Shown here piece by piece: positions 56,457 through 64,000 of a stretch of DNA of 64,000 nt. Source of the stretch: Yimella sp. cx-51 (lineage in GTDB: Bacteria; Actinomycetota; Actinomycetes; Actinomycetales; Dermatophilaceae). Position numbers and translations under genes: made by a program. The DNA lies in assembly GCF_017654605.1 (NCBI RefSeq), contig NZ_CP072113.1, forward strand, positions 2,418,001 to 2,482,000, given 5' to 3'. The first letter of the stretch is position 1. Every line of letters starts with the position of its first letter. Below the pieces are notes generated by a model. The model was not told where the DNA came from, searched no databases, and was given only the letters and a program-made list of their open reading frames with translations.

Positions 56457-56726
56457 TCACTTGGCCTTCTCGAGGATCTCGACGATGCGCCAGCGCTTCT
56501 GCGCCGACAGCGGTCGGGTCTCCATGATCAGGACGCGGTCGCCGACGCCGGCCGAGTTGTCCTCGTCGTGCGCCTTGATGCGGCTGGTCTTACGCATGAC
56601 CTTGCCGTACAGGGCGTGCTTGACGCGGTCCTCGACCTCGACCACGACGGTCTTGTCCATCTTGTCGCTGACCACGTAACCCTGGCGGGTCTTGCGGTCG
56701 TTGCGAGCTACCGTCTGCTCGGTCAT
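56457..56726 (-). CDS. rpsQ: 30S ribosomal protein S17
   Basis: 89 residues, an OB-fold protein that binds the 5' domain of 16S rRNA. It has [20 protein letters not shown] and [20 protein letters not shown]. It is the last gene of the S10 operon, 2 bases after rpmC. Confidence 0.97.
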   Translation of the reverse strand: MTEQTVARNDRKTRQGYVVSDKMDKTVVVEVEDRVKHALYGKVMRKTSRIKAHDEDNSAGVGDRVLIMETRPLSAQKRWRIVEILEKAK

Positions 56727-56728
56727 GT

Positions 56729-56983
56729 TCAGCTCACCTTCTCGTCGGTAGCGGACTCGGTTGCACGGCCGATGCCGAGCTCGCGCTCACGCATCTCGGT
56801 GTAGATCCGTGCGATGTCCTTGCGGACGGCGCGCAGCCGCGAGTTGTTCTCCAGCTGACCGGTGGCCGACTGGAATCGCAGGTTGAACAGCTCCTGCTTG
56901 GCTTCCTTGAGCTGACCGACGAGCTCGTCGTCGCCCAGTTCGCGCAGCTTCGCCGGCGCGAGGTCCTTGGAACCAAGAGCCAT
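56729..56983 (-). CDS. rpmC: 50S ribosomal protein L29
   Basis: 84 residues. The core is [20 protein letters not shown] and [20 protein letters not shown]. About 15 extra residues at the C-terminus ([13 protein letters not shown]) exceed the usual 65-70. L29 forms part of the exit-tunnel docking site. It overlaps rplP by one base. Confidence 0.96.
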   Translation of the reverse strand: MALGSKDLAPAKLRELGDDELVGQLKEAKQELFNLRFQSATGQLENNSRLRAVRKDIARIYTEMRERELGIGRATESATDEKVS

Positions 56984-57402
56984 CAGAAGTCACCACCTTC
57001 ACGTGCGACGAAGCGGCACTTCATCGGCAGCTTGTGCATCGCCAGGCGCAGGGCCTCGCGAGCAACTTCTTCGGACACACCGGACAGTTCGAACATCACA
57101 CGACCCGGCTTGACGTTGGCCACCCACCACTCCGGCGAACCCTTACCCGAACCCATGCGGGTTTCGGCAGGCTTCTTGGTCAGCGGACGGTCGGGGTAGA
57201 TGTTGATCCACACCTTTCCGCCACGCTTGATGTAGCGGGTCATCGCGATACGAGCGGACTCGATCTGGCGGTTGGTGACGTAGGCCGGCTCGAGAGCCTG
57301 GATGCCGTAGTCACCGAAGGTCACCTGCGTACCGCCCTTGGCCATACCGCGACGGCCGGGGTGGTGCTGCTTACGGTGCTTCACACGACGCGGAATCAAC
57401 AT
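56983..57402 (-). CDS. rplP: 50S ribosomal protein L16
   Basis: 139 residues, [20 protein letters not shown], then [20 protein letters not shown] and [21 protein letters not shown]16 helps position A-site tRNA. Its start overlaps the rpsC stop by one base. Confidence 0.97.
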   Translation of the reverse strand: MLIPRRVKHRKQHHPGRRGMAKGGTQVTFGDYGIQALEPAYVTNRQIESARIAMTRYIKRGGKVWINIYPDRPLTKKPAETRMGSGKGSPEWWVANVKPGRVMFELSGVSEEVAREALRLAMHKLPMKCRFVAREGGDF

Positions 57403-58244
57403 CAGGCGTCGCCTCCCTCAGTACTCGGAGCCACCGCTGCGGTCTCGGCGACCGGCTCGGCCGAAGGGGCCTCGGTGGACTCGACGGGAGCCTGGTCGCG
57501 ACGAGCGCCACCACGTCCACCGCGGTCACCGCGTGCCGGACGGTCGTCGCGGCCGCGACGCTGCGGACGCGAGGGGGCGGCAGCCTGCTCGCGAGCCAGC
57601 TCCTTGGCGGTCAGGTCACCGTTGTAGATCCAGACCTTGACACCGATGCGACCGAACGTCGTACGAGCCTCGTAGAAGCCGTAGTCGATGTTCGCGCGCA
57701 GCGTGTGCAGTGGGACGCGACCTTCACGGTAGAACTCGGTGCGGCTCATCTCGGCGCCGTTCAGACGACCGGAGACCATCACCTTGATGCCCTTGGCACC
57801 GGCGCGCTGCGCGGACTGGATGCCCTTGCGCGTCGCACGACGGAAGTTCACACGAGCAGCAAGCTGCTCGGCGATGCCCTGGGCGACCAGCTGAGCGTTG
57901 GCCTCGGGGTTCTTGACCTCGAGGATGTTCAGCTGCACCTGCTTGCCGGTCAACTTCTCCAGCGAGCTGCGCAGGCGGTCGGCCTCGGCGCCGCGGCGAC
58001 CGATGACGATGCCCGGGCGAGCGGTGTGGATGTCGACGCGGACGCGGTCACGGGTGCGCTCGATCTCCACGTGGGAGATGCCGGCGCGCTCCATGCCCTG
58101 CGACATCAGCTTGCGGATCGCGACGTCTTCCTTGACGTAGTCGGCGTAACGCTGACCCGGCTTGGTGCTGTCTGCGAACCAACGGCTGTTGTGCTCGGTC
58201 GTGATGCCGAGGCGGAAACCGTTCGGGTGAATCTTTTGACCCAT
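57402..58244 (-). CDS. rpsC: 30S ribosomal protein S3 with long C-terminal tail
   Basis: 280 residues; S3 lies at the mRNA entry site. It has the KH domain ([20 protein letters not shown]), [20 protein letters not shown] and [20 protein letters not shown]. Residues 215-280 are an Arg/Gly-rich then acidic tail ([20 protein letters not shown]), typical in length for actinobacteria. Confidence 0.97.
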   Translation of the reverse strand: MGQKIHPNGFRLGITTEHNSRWFADSTKPGQRYADYVKEDVAIRKLMSQGMERAGISHVEIERTRDRVRVDIHTARPGIVIGRRGAEADRLRSSLEKLTGKQVQLNILEVKNPEANAQLVAQGIAEQLAARVNFRRATRKGIQSAQRAGAKGIKVMVSGRLNGAEMSRTEFYREGRVPLHTLRANIDYGFYEARTTFGRIGVKVWIYNGDLTAKELAREQAAAPSRPQRRGRDDRPARGDRGGRGGARRDQAPVESTEAPSAEPVAETAAVAPSTEGGDA

Positions 58245-58247
58245 GTC

Positions 58248-58616
58248 TCAGCGGCCTCCGTCCTTCTTCTCGGGCTGTGCGACGAACACGGTGATGTGGC
58301 TCGTGCGCTTGTTGATACGGCTCGCGCGGCCCTGAGCCCGCGGGCGGAACCGCTTCATGGTCGGGCCCTCGTCCACGAACGCCGAGCTCACCACGAGGGT
58401 GCGCTCGTCAAACGCGACCGAGTGCTTGTCAGCCTGCACGCGGGCGTTGGCGATGGCGCTCTGGAGCACCTTCAGCACCGGCTCGCTCGCGCTCTGCGGC
58501 GCGAAGGTGAGCACGTTGATCGCCTCCTGGGCGTTCTTGCCCCGGATGAGGTCCACGACGCGGCGGGCCTTCATCGGCGTCACACGGACGAACCGCGCCT
58601 GCGCCTTGGCTTCCAT
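58248..58616 (-). CDS. rplV: 50S ribosomal protein L22
   Basis: 122 residues; its long hairpin lines the exit tunnel. The product is [20 protein letters not shown], then [17 protein letters not shown] and [21 protein letters not shown] prefer the ATG at 58616, which has AAAGGA 8 bases upstream and matches the N-terminus usual in the phylum. An in-frame ATG at 58649 would add 11 residues. Confidence 0.96.
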   Translation of the reverse strand: MEAKAQARFVRVTPMKARRVVDLIRGKNAQEAINVLTFAPQSASEPVLKVLQSAIANARVQADKHSVAFDERTLVVSSAFVDEGPTMKRFRPRAQGRASRINKRTSHITVFVAQPEKKDGGR

Positions 58617-58677
58617 CGCCTGTCCTTTGCTTTCGGTAGTTGCAGTCATGCTGGGATCACCAGGTCTCGCCCCCGCG

Positions 58678-58959
58678 TCAGCGGCGGCGGCCCTTCTTGT
58701 CGTCCTTGACGTGACCCTTGAAGGTGCGCGTCGGGGCGAACTCGCCCAGCTTGTGGCCGACCATCGACTCGGTCACGAAGACCGGGACGTGCTTGCGGCC
58801 GTCGTGCACGGCCAGCGTGTGGCCGAGCATCTCCGGGGTGATCATCGAACGACGCGACCAGGTCTTGATGACGTTCTTGGTGCCGGCTTCGTTCTGGACC
58901 TCGACCTTCTTGGCGAGGTGGTCGTCGACGAAGGGACCCTTCTTCAGGCTACGAGGCAT
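58678..58959 (-). CDS. rpsS: 30S ribosomal protein S19
   Basis: 93 residues, [20 protein letters not shown], then [20 protein letters not shown] and [20 protein letters not shown]. It forms the head bridge with S13. It starts 3 bases after the rplB stop. Confidence 0.97.
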   Translation of the reverse strand: MPRSLKKGPFVDDHLAKKVEVQNEAGTKNVIKTWSRRSMITPEMLGHTLAVHDGRKHVPVFVTESMVGHKLGEFAPTRTFKGHVKDDKKGRRR

Positions 58960-58962
58960 CTC

Positions 58963-59799
<837 letters not shown>

Positions 59800-59824
59800 T
59801 GTTTGTCCTTGTCCTCGCCGTCGT

Positions 59825-60133
59825 TCAGCTCGCCGAGCCGAAGATGTCGATGGAGCCTTCACGCAGGGAGATGATCGCGCGCTTGGTGTCCTTGCGCTTG
59901 CCCATCCCGAAGCGGGTGCGGCGGGTCTTGCCCTGACGGTTCAGCGTGTGGACCGAGTCGACCTTGACGTCGAAGATCTTCTCGACGGCCACCTTGATCT
60001 CGGTCTTGTTGGCGCGGGGGTCCACGAGGAACGTGTACTTACCCTCGTCCAGCAGGCTGTACGACTTCTCGGTCAGCACCGGCGCGATCAGGATGTCGCG
60101 CGGGTCCTTGCCGACGTTGAACTGGCTGCTCAC
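59825..60133 (-). CDS. rplW: 50S ribosomal protein L23
   Basis: 102 residues; the docking site of trigger factor and SRP at the tunnel exit. It has [20 protein letters not shown] and [20 protein letters not shown]. The GTG start overlaps the rplD stop by 4 bases (GTGA). Confidence 0.97.
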   Translation of the reverse strand: MSSQFNVGKDPRDILIAPVLTEKSYSLLDEGKYTFLVDPRANKTEIKVAVEKIFDVKVDSVHTLNRQGKTRRTRFGMGKRKDTKRAIISLREGSIDIFGSAS

Positions 60134-61125
60134 TTGTCGTCCTCCTTGACCTGCTGAGCCTTGGCGCCACCAGCCGGCTCGAAGCCTGCGGCAGCCGCAG
60201 CCTCACCGGTGGTGAACCAGACCTCGGCGACGGTCGCGTCATACCAACGCGAACCCTCGACGTGGTACTTCATCGAGTCCTTGTTGCCCTTGACCGTGAA
60301 CTTGGCCGGGTCGGGCGAAGCGCCGTCCTCCAGCGGAGCGGCCGAGTCGGCACCGAAACCACCGTCGGTCGCCTCACCAGCAGCGTCGGCGTCGACCAGC
60401 GCCGCCGGAGCGGTCGCCTTTGGCTCAGCCTTGGCGGGCTTGTCAGCCTTCGCTGCCTTCGGCTCGGCCTGGGCAGCGGCCTTCTCCAGCTTCGCGGCCT
60501 GGTTACGTCCGGCCAGGAATGCCTCGAGGGCGGCCTGGGTGAAGACGATGTCGTCAGCGCAGAGCACGTCGTAGGTGTTGAGCTGGTCGGCCCACAGCAC
60601 GTGGACGTCGGCCAGGTTGCGCACCGAGAGGGTCGAGACCTCTTCGCTGCGGTCGAGCACGACCAGCAGGTTCTTGCGGTCGGACAGACCGGCGAGCAGC
60701 GCAGCGGCCGACTTGGTCGACGGGGTCTCGCCCTCGACGACGGACGTCAGCACGTGGATGCGGCCGTGGCGCGCCCGGTCGGAGAGGGCACCGCGCAGGG
60801 CGGCAGCCTTCATCTTCTTGGGGGTGCGCTGGCTGTAGTCACGCGGCTGCGGGCCGTGGACGATGCCACCGCCGGCGAACTGCGGCGCACGGGTCGAACC
60901 CTGGCGCGCGCGGCCGGTGCCCTTCTGGCGGTACGGCTTGCGTCCACCACCGCGCACCTCGGCGCGGGTCTTGGTGGAGTGCGTGCCCTGGCGGGCAGCA
61001 GCGAGCTGCGCCACGACAACCTGGTGGATCAGCGGAACGTTGGTGGTCACGTCGAAGATCTCGGCCGGCAGCTCGACGGAGCCCGACTTCGAACCCGACG
61101 GGCTCAAGATGTCAACGGAAGTCAT
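60130..61125 (-). CDS. rplD: 50S ribosomal protein L4 with duplicated C-terminal domain
   Basis: 331 residues against 205-230 for a normal L4. Residues 1-210 are the L4 body: [20 protein letters not shown], then [20 protein letters not shown] (the tunnel loop) and [20 protein letters not shown]. Residues 220-250 are an Ala/Lys/Glu/Pro linker. The rest is the domain [20 protein letters not shown] to [20 protein letters not shown] also found on L17 here. Its end overlaps rplW by 4 bases. The start is the ATG at 61125. A GTG at 61134 that overlaps the rplC stop (GTGA) is a real alternative. Confidence 0.96.
   Translation of the reverse strand: MTSVDILSPSGSKSGSVELPAEIFDVTTNVPLIHQVVVAQLAAARQGTHSTKTRAEVRGGGRKPYRQKGTGRARQGSTRAPQFAGGGIVHGPQPRDYSQRTPKKMKAAALRGALSDRARHGRIHVLTSVVEGETPSTKSAAALLAGLSDRKNLLVVLDRSEEVSTLSVRNLADVHVLWADQLNTYDVLCADDIVFTQAALEAFLAGRNQAAKLEKAAAQAEPKAAKADKPAKAEPKATAPAALVDADAAGEATDGGFGADSAAPLEDGASPDPAKFTVKGNKDSMKYHVEGSRWYDATVAEVWFTTGEAAAAAGFEPAGGAKAQQVKEDDK
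60165..60419 (-). repeat. Copy B of the 255-bp duplicated tail-encoding segment (in rplD)
   Basis: It aligns without gaps to 8965-9219 with 5 differing bases by my count. It lies within the rplD reading frame and in the same frame as copy A in rplQ. Confidence 0.93.
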
Positions 61126-61130
61126 CGGCT

Positions 61131-61799
61131 TCACGCGTCCTTCTGGTTCGACTTGGCCGCCGTGCGGACCAGGACGACGCCGCCACGGGGACCGGGAACG
61201 GCACCCTTGACGAGCAGCAGACCCTTGTCGGCGTCCACGGCGTGGATCGTGAGGTTCTGGGTGGTCTGGCGAACGCCGCCCATCCGGCCGGCCATCTTCA
61301 TACCCTTGAAGACGCGACCCGGGGTGGCGCAGCCGCCGATCGAACCCGGCTTGCGGTGGTTCTTGTGTGCACCGTGCGAGGAGCTGACGCCGTGGAAGCC
61401 GTGACGCTTCATGACGCCGGCAAAGCCCTTGCCCTTGGTGCGACCGACGACGTCGATCTCCTGGCCGACCTCGAAGGCCTCCACGGTGATCTCCTGGCCG
61501 AGCGAGTAGTCGCCCGCGTCGGTGGTGCGGATCTCGACGAGGTGACGGCGCGGCGTGACGCCGGCCTTCTCGAAGTGACCGGTCATCGGCTTGTTGACCT
61601 TGCGGGGGTCGATGGCACCGAACGCGATCTGCACCGCGTGGTAGCCGTCGCCCTCTTCGCCACGCACCTGCGTGACGACGCACGGGCCGGCCTGGATGAC
61701 AGTGACGGGAACCAGACGGTTGTCCTCGTCCCAGACCTGGGTCATGCCGAGCTTCTCGCCGAGAACGCCCTTGACGGAGCGCTCAGTCGTGTGGGTCAT
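61131..61799 (-). CDS. rplC: 50S ribosomal protein L3
   Basis: 222 residues; an assembly initiator reaching the peptidyl transferase centre. It has [40 protein letters not shown] and [20 protein letters not shown]. It lies 15 bases after rpsJ. Confidence 0.97.
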   Translation of the reverse strand: MTHTTERSVKGVLGEKLGMTQVWDEDNRLVPVTVIQAGPCVVTQVRGEEGDGYHAVQIAFGAIDPRKVNKPMTGHFEKAGVTPRRHLVEIRTTDAGDYSLGQEITVEAFEVGQEIDVVGRTKGKGFAGVMKRHGFHGVSSSHGAHKNHRKPGSIGGCATPGRVFKGMKMAGRMGGVRQTTQNLTIHAVDADKGLLLVKGAVPGPRGGVVLVRTAAKSNQKDA

Positions 61800-61814
61800 G
61801 AGTCACTCCCCCTT

Positions 61815-62123
61815 TCAGAGCTTGATCTCGATGTTGACGTCAGCCGGGAGGTCGAGTCGCATGAGCGAGTCGACGGCCTTCGGCGTCGGGTCAACGATGT
61901 CGATGAGCCGCTTGTGCGTACGCATCTCGAAGTGCTCGCGGCTGTCCTTGTACTTGTGCGGCGAACGGATGACGCAGAAGACGTTCTTCTCCGTCGGGAG
62001 CGGCACGGGGCCAACCACCGTTGCGCCGGCACGCGTCACCGTGTCGACAATCTTGCGCGCCGAGCTGTCGATGACCTCGTGGTCATACGACTTAAGCCGG
62101 ATGCGGATCTTTTGTCCCGCCAT
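61815..62123 (-). CDS. rpsJ: 30S ribosomal protein S10
   Basis: 102 residues, [20 protein letters not shown], then [20 protein letters not shown] and [21 protein letters not shown]10 also acts in transcription antitermination with NusB. It is the first gene of the S10 operon. Confidence 0.98.
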   Translation of the reverse strand: MAGQKIRIRLKSYDHEVIDSSARKIVDTVTRAGATVVGPVPLPTEKNVFCVIRSPHKYKDSREHFEMRTHKRLIDIVDPTPKAVDSLMRLDLPADVNIEIKL

Positions 62124-62143
62124 CTTTGTCGCGTCTCTCTCTC

Positions 62144-62172
62144 GCCGTACTTACTTCTATTACTACTGTCAA
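62144..62172 (-). promoter_or_regulatory. Promoter of the S10 operon (rpsJ)
   Basis: A perfect TTGACA (62167-62172) on the minus strand is followed at 17 bases by TACGGC (62144-62149), a weak -10. The leader would be very short (about 15-20 bases), and no strong ribosome site is seen. Confidence 0.45.
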
Positions 62173-62490
62173 TGGCCGTCCCTTTCGGGTTCCGGCTCCG
62201 ACCCCCGCGGTCGGGTGTGTCGCACCTGCTTCGCAGCACAGTGCGCACCTTTTCACCAGTGGCGGGGTGGGGCCGGTCCGTACGGGCCGGGGCTCGCGCG
62301 TGCCGTTCACGTCCGACTCGGCCCGGAATTCCGGTCCTTTTCGCCTTGACGTGGCCGACGGTGGTGCCGCACTTCGTCCGGAGAACCGGCCGAACAGATG
62401 CGCCATCACGCGACGAGCAACTTGTCTAGTGTGCCACGCACGGCGGATCACGACAAATCCGCTGGAGGTGTGCTGTCTCACGGCTCATTC
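62173..62490. other. Gene-free stretch upstream of the S10 operon
   Basis: No convincing gene or RNA is seen. It contains a GC-rich palindromic patch around 62270-62292 (CCGGTCCGTACGGGCCGG). The C-terminal palindromic repeat of the next gene lies at its far end. Confidence 0.4.
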
Positions 62491-62549
62491 GCGCGGGTTA
62501 TCGAGAAACGCCCACGTCATGAGGCGGGCGTTTCTCGATAACCGGCGCG
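62491..62549. repeat. Palindromic repeat element, copy 1
   Basis: A perfect 18-bp stem GGTTATCGAGAAACGCCC / GGGCGTTTCTCGATAACC (62496-62513 with 62526-62543) has a 12-base loop. Outer GCGC arms pair across a 2-base bulge. The stop codon of the adjacent gene (62517-62519) is in the loop. It is a near copy of 63518-63579. Confidence 0.88.
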
Positions 62550-63419
62550 TTTGTACGCGACGGCCTCCCGCACCATGCTCGCGAGGCGGCCGACACCGAG
62601 CAGGTCGCGCCAGATCGGTCGGACGAACCCCCAGTCGAGGCTGCGGATGCGATCCTCGCGCTGCTTCTCCTGCCAGACGTCTACACCGCGGCCGTATTTG
62701 CTCCGGCCGTCGAACTCGATCAAGACGCGTTCCCCCTTGACGCGGAAGTCGGCTCGGTAGCCGTGGCGCGACTGCGTCCACCGCTCCGTACCCGGGATGA
62801 CGAATTGCGGCTCCACTTCTATACCGGCGAGCCTGAGCTGAAATGCGGTCAGCGTCTCCCCCGGTGATTCATGTCGTCCGTCTGCCTGGCTCACCACCTG
62901 TCGAATGCTCTCGACGGAGCGACAGCGCCCCATTACCGACTCGGCGCGATGCAGCTGCTCCGAATCGACGAGTCCCCTGCGTAACGCCTCATCGACGGCG
63001 ACCAGTCCCGCTTCGAACGAGAGCGAGGCCAGTTGAAGGGTCGCGATAGCGGGGTGCTCCGCATTGTCGACAGGTTCGAACGCGCGGCGCGGGCAGGCGT
63101 GCATATGGAGTCGAGTGCGGCGCTTGGAGCGGCGGTCAGACTTCCGAAAGGTCACGTGGACGGTGGACAGGTCGACGTCGTGCATCGGCAGCCCCCAATG
63201 CAAGGCTGCTGACGAATGGCTCGCGACCAGCCGGCTTCCATTGGCCCGTAAGACGGCGGTGAGGCGCATTAGATGCAGGTCCTTCTCATCCTGAGGCGCA
63301 CGCATCGCGTACCAGCCGCGCATGAGCGGTACCCAGTCGCCGGCAGCCACGCGAGTGCGGACGTCATGCTCGCTGAAGCCGGCCCTGAGCGCTTGGTTCC
63401 ATTCGATGAGGTCATCCAC
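62517..63419 (-). CDS. AbiEi-like / DUF559 endonuclease-fold protein
   Basis: 300 residues. The N-terminal 80 residues resemble the AbiEi-type antitoxin winged helix (EHDVRTRVAAGDWVPLMRGW, SHSSAALHWGLP). The C-terminal 100 residues have the Vsr/DUF559 nuclease fold: RADFRVKGERVLIEFDGRSK (the D-x-E-FDG core) and a conserved Lys, then DRIRSLDWGFVRPIWRDLLG. No partner toxin gene is next to it. The last eight residues (GYRETPAS) are encoded by the palindromic repeat, so the original stop may have been replaced. Such genes are frequent, often orphan, in actinobacteria; the function is unproven. Confidence 0.82.
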   Translation of the reverse strand: MDDLIEWNQALRAGFSEHDVRTRVAAGDWVPLMRGWYAMRAPQDEKDLHLMRLTAVLRANGSRLVASHSSAALHWGLPMHDVDLSTVHVTFRKSDRRSKRRTRLHMHACPRRAFEPVDNAEHPAIATLQLASLSFEAGLVAVDEALRRGLVDSEQLHRAESVMGRCRSVESIRQVVSQADGRHESPGETLTAFQLRLAGIEVEPQFVIPGTERWTQSRHGYRADFRVKGERVLIEFDGRSKYGRGVDVWQEKQREDRIRSLDWGFVRPIWRDLLGVGRLASMVREAVAYKRAGYRETPAS

Positions 63420-63517
63420 ACACCGAGGATCCGCACGTGTGCGCTCAAGCGCTCGCTGCCGAGACCGACCTGTGGAGATCGGCGCCGCTAAAGCCTCCTG
63501 TGGAACTCACACTCCGA

Positions 63518-63579
63518 ACGCGCGGGTTATCGAGAAACGCCCGCATCATGACGTGGGCGTTTCTCGACAGCCCGCGCGT
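63518..63579. repeat. Palindromic repeat element, copy 2
   Basis: ACGCGCGGGTTATCGAGAAACGCCC (described here as positions 63518-63542) pairs with 63555-63579 over 25 bp with two mismatches, around a 12-base loop. It lies between the divergent DUF559 gene and the ABC ATPase gene. Confidence 0.88.
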
Positions 63580-63600
63580 TTGTGCCAAGGACGAACCGAT

Positions 63601-64000
63601 GTGCGACTTACGCTCGACCCCATGGGGGTCGTCGACACACACAACCTGGTCGTCCAATATCCGCGCGTGCGCGCCTTGGACGACCTCACGGTCAGCATCC
63701 CGGACGGCATCACCGGCATCATCGGCGTCAACGGCGCCGGTAAATCGACGTTGATCAAGGTGCTGCTCGGACTGCTGCCGCCCACCAGCGGCCAGGCCCG
63801 CGTCCTGGGGATGGATCCGGCGACGCAGGGCGCGCAGATCCGCGAACTCGTCGGTTACATGCCCGAACACGACTGCCTGCCGGCCGACACAAGCGCTGCC
63901 GATTTCGTGCTGCACATGGCGATGATGTCGGGTCTTCCGCTCACCGCCGCCCGCGAGCGCACCTCGGACGTCCTGCGTCACGTGGGGTTGGCGGAGGAGC
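63601..64000 (+). CDS. ABC transporter ATP-binding protein, 5' part (3' end outside window)
   Basis: About 133 residues are visible. They start LVVQYPRVRALDDLTVSIPD, with Walker [21 protein letters not shown] and the Q-loop region LVGYMPEHDCLPADTSAADF. The signature motif lies beyond the edge. This resembles the ATPase of two-gene ABC-2 type exporters. I prefer the GTG at 63601 because AAGGA lies 9 bases upstream. The in-frame ATG at 63622 has no ribosome site but fits the family N-terminus equally well. The substrate cannot be told. Confidence 0.85.
   Translation, partial: MRLTLDPMGVVDTHNLVVQYPRVRALDDLTVSIPDGITGIIGVNGAGKSTLIKVLLGLLPPTSGQARVLGMDPATQGAQIRELVGYMPEHDCLPADTSAADFVLHMAMMSGLPLTAARERTSDVLRHVGLAEE

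Noticed and set aside
57705-58709. Possible antisense gene over rpsC and rplV
   Set aside because: No start context or conserved domain; complementary to two certain ribosomal genes.
60165-60419. Idea that the L4 tail is a fusion artefact or frameshift into a neighbour
   Set aside because: The frame is continuous from L4 through the tail, and the stop overlaps rplW exactly as expected (GTGA).
63445-63981. Minus-strand frame of 178 codons opposite the ABC ATPase gene
   Set aside because: It runs through palindromic repeat copy 2 and antisense to a clear Walker A region; it is a shadow.

Overview
The window is a high-GC actinobacterial chromosome segment. It is most likely from an order Micrococcales organism, with Dermacoccaceae or Intrasporangiaceae a tentative family guess. 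This rests on the glmM-rpsI-rplM-truA-rplQ gene order, a short-LID Adk, a zinc-binding 61-residue S14, acidic or Ala-rich tails on S9, S3, L17 and L4, and frequent GTG/TTG starts. Almost everything is on the minus strand. Read in the direction of transcription (high to low coordinates), the window is the S10-spc-alpha ribosomal protein supercluster with large insertions.

Layout by coordinate: glmM (5' part), a divergent ArsR-type regulator, rpsI-rplM, a frameshifted remnant of a Thr/Ser-rich protein, truA, and a membrane Ser/Thr kinase. Next come a plus-strand MFS transporter and an M1 peptidase-like lipoprotein, then rplQ-rpoA-rpsD-rpsK-rpsM-rpmJ-infA (1-13036). A 31-kb co-directional block follows (13208-44467). 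It encodes a type VII secretion (WXG100/FtsK-EccC) system wired to a phospho-signalling set: kinase, PP2C phosphatase, three FHA proteins, MoxR, DUF58 and a transglutaminase-like protein. The block also encodes a 2000-residue surface protein, a two-component system, and four zinc-ribbon single- or multi-pass membrane proteins, two at each end. Beyond it lie modCBA, map, adk, ndh, secY, then rplO through rpsJ (44616-62123). The window ends with an AbiEi/DUF559-type gene between two copies of a palindromic repeat, and the 5' end of an ABC transporter ATPase gene.

Normally map is followed by infA in actinobacteria. Here the T7SS block and modABC separate them. A strong hairpin (13188-13225) and a promoter (13155-13184) insulate infA from the block. 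Inside the block, eight consecutive genes from moxR to eccC overlap by 1-8 bases, so they look translationally coupled and probably form one regulated machine. My reading is that the kinase and phosphatase set the phosphorylation state that the FHA domains read, including the one fused to the EccC ATPase. The WXG100 proteins would be substrates, and the 2000-residue Ig/FN3 protein and zinc-ribbon proteins would act at the envelope. This is inference from domain content and gene order.

The most striking single observation is a 255-bp segment at the 3' ends of rplQ and rplD. The two copies are about 98% identical and lie 51.2 kb apart. They give two different ribosomal proteins the same C-terminal domain. 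I saw no tRNA, rRNA, CRISPR array, transposase or prophage gene.
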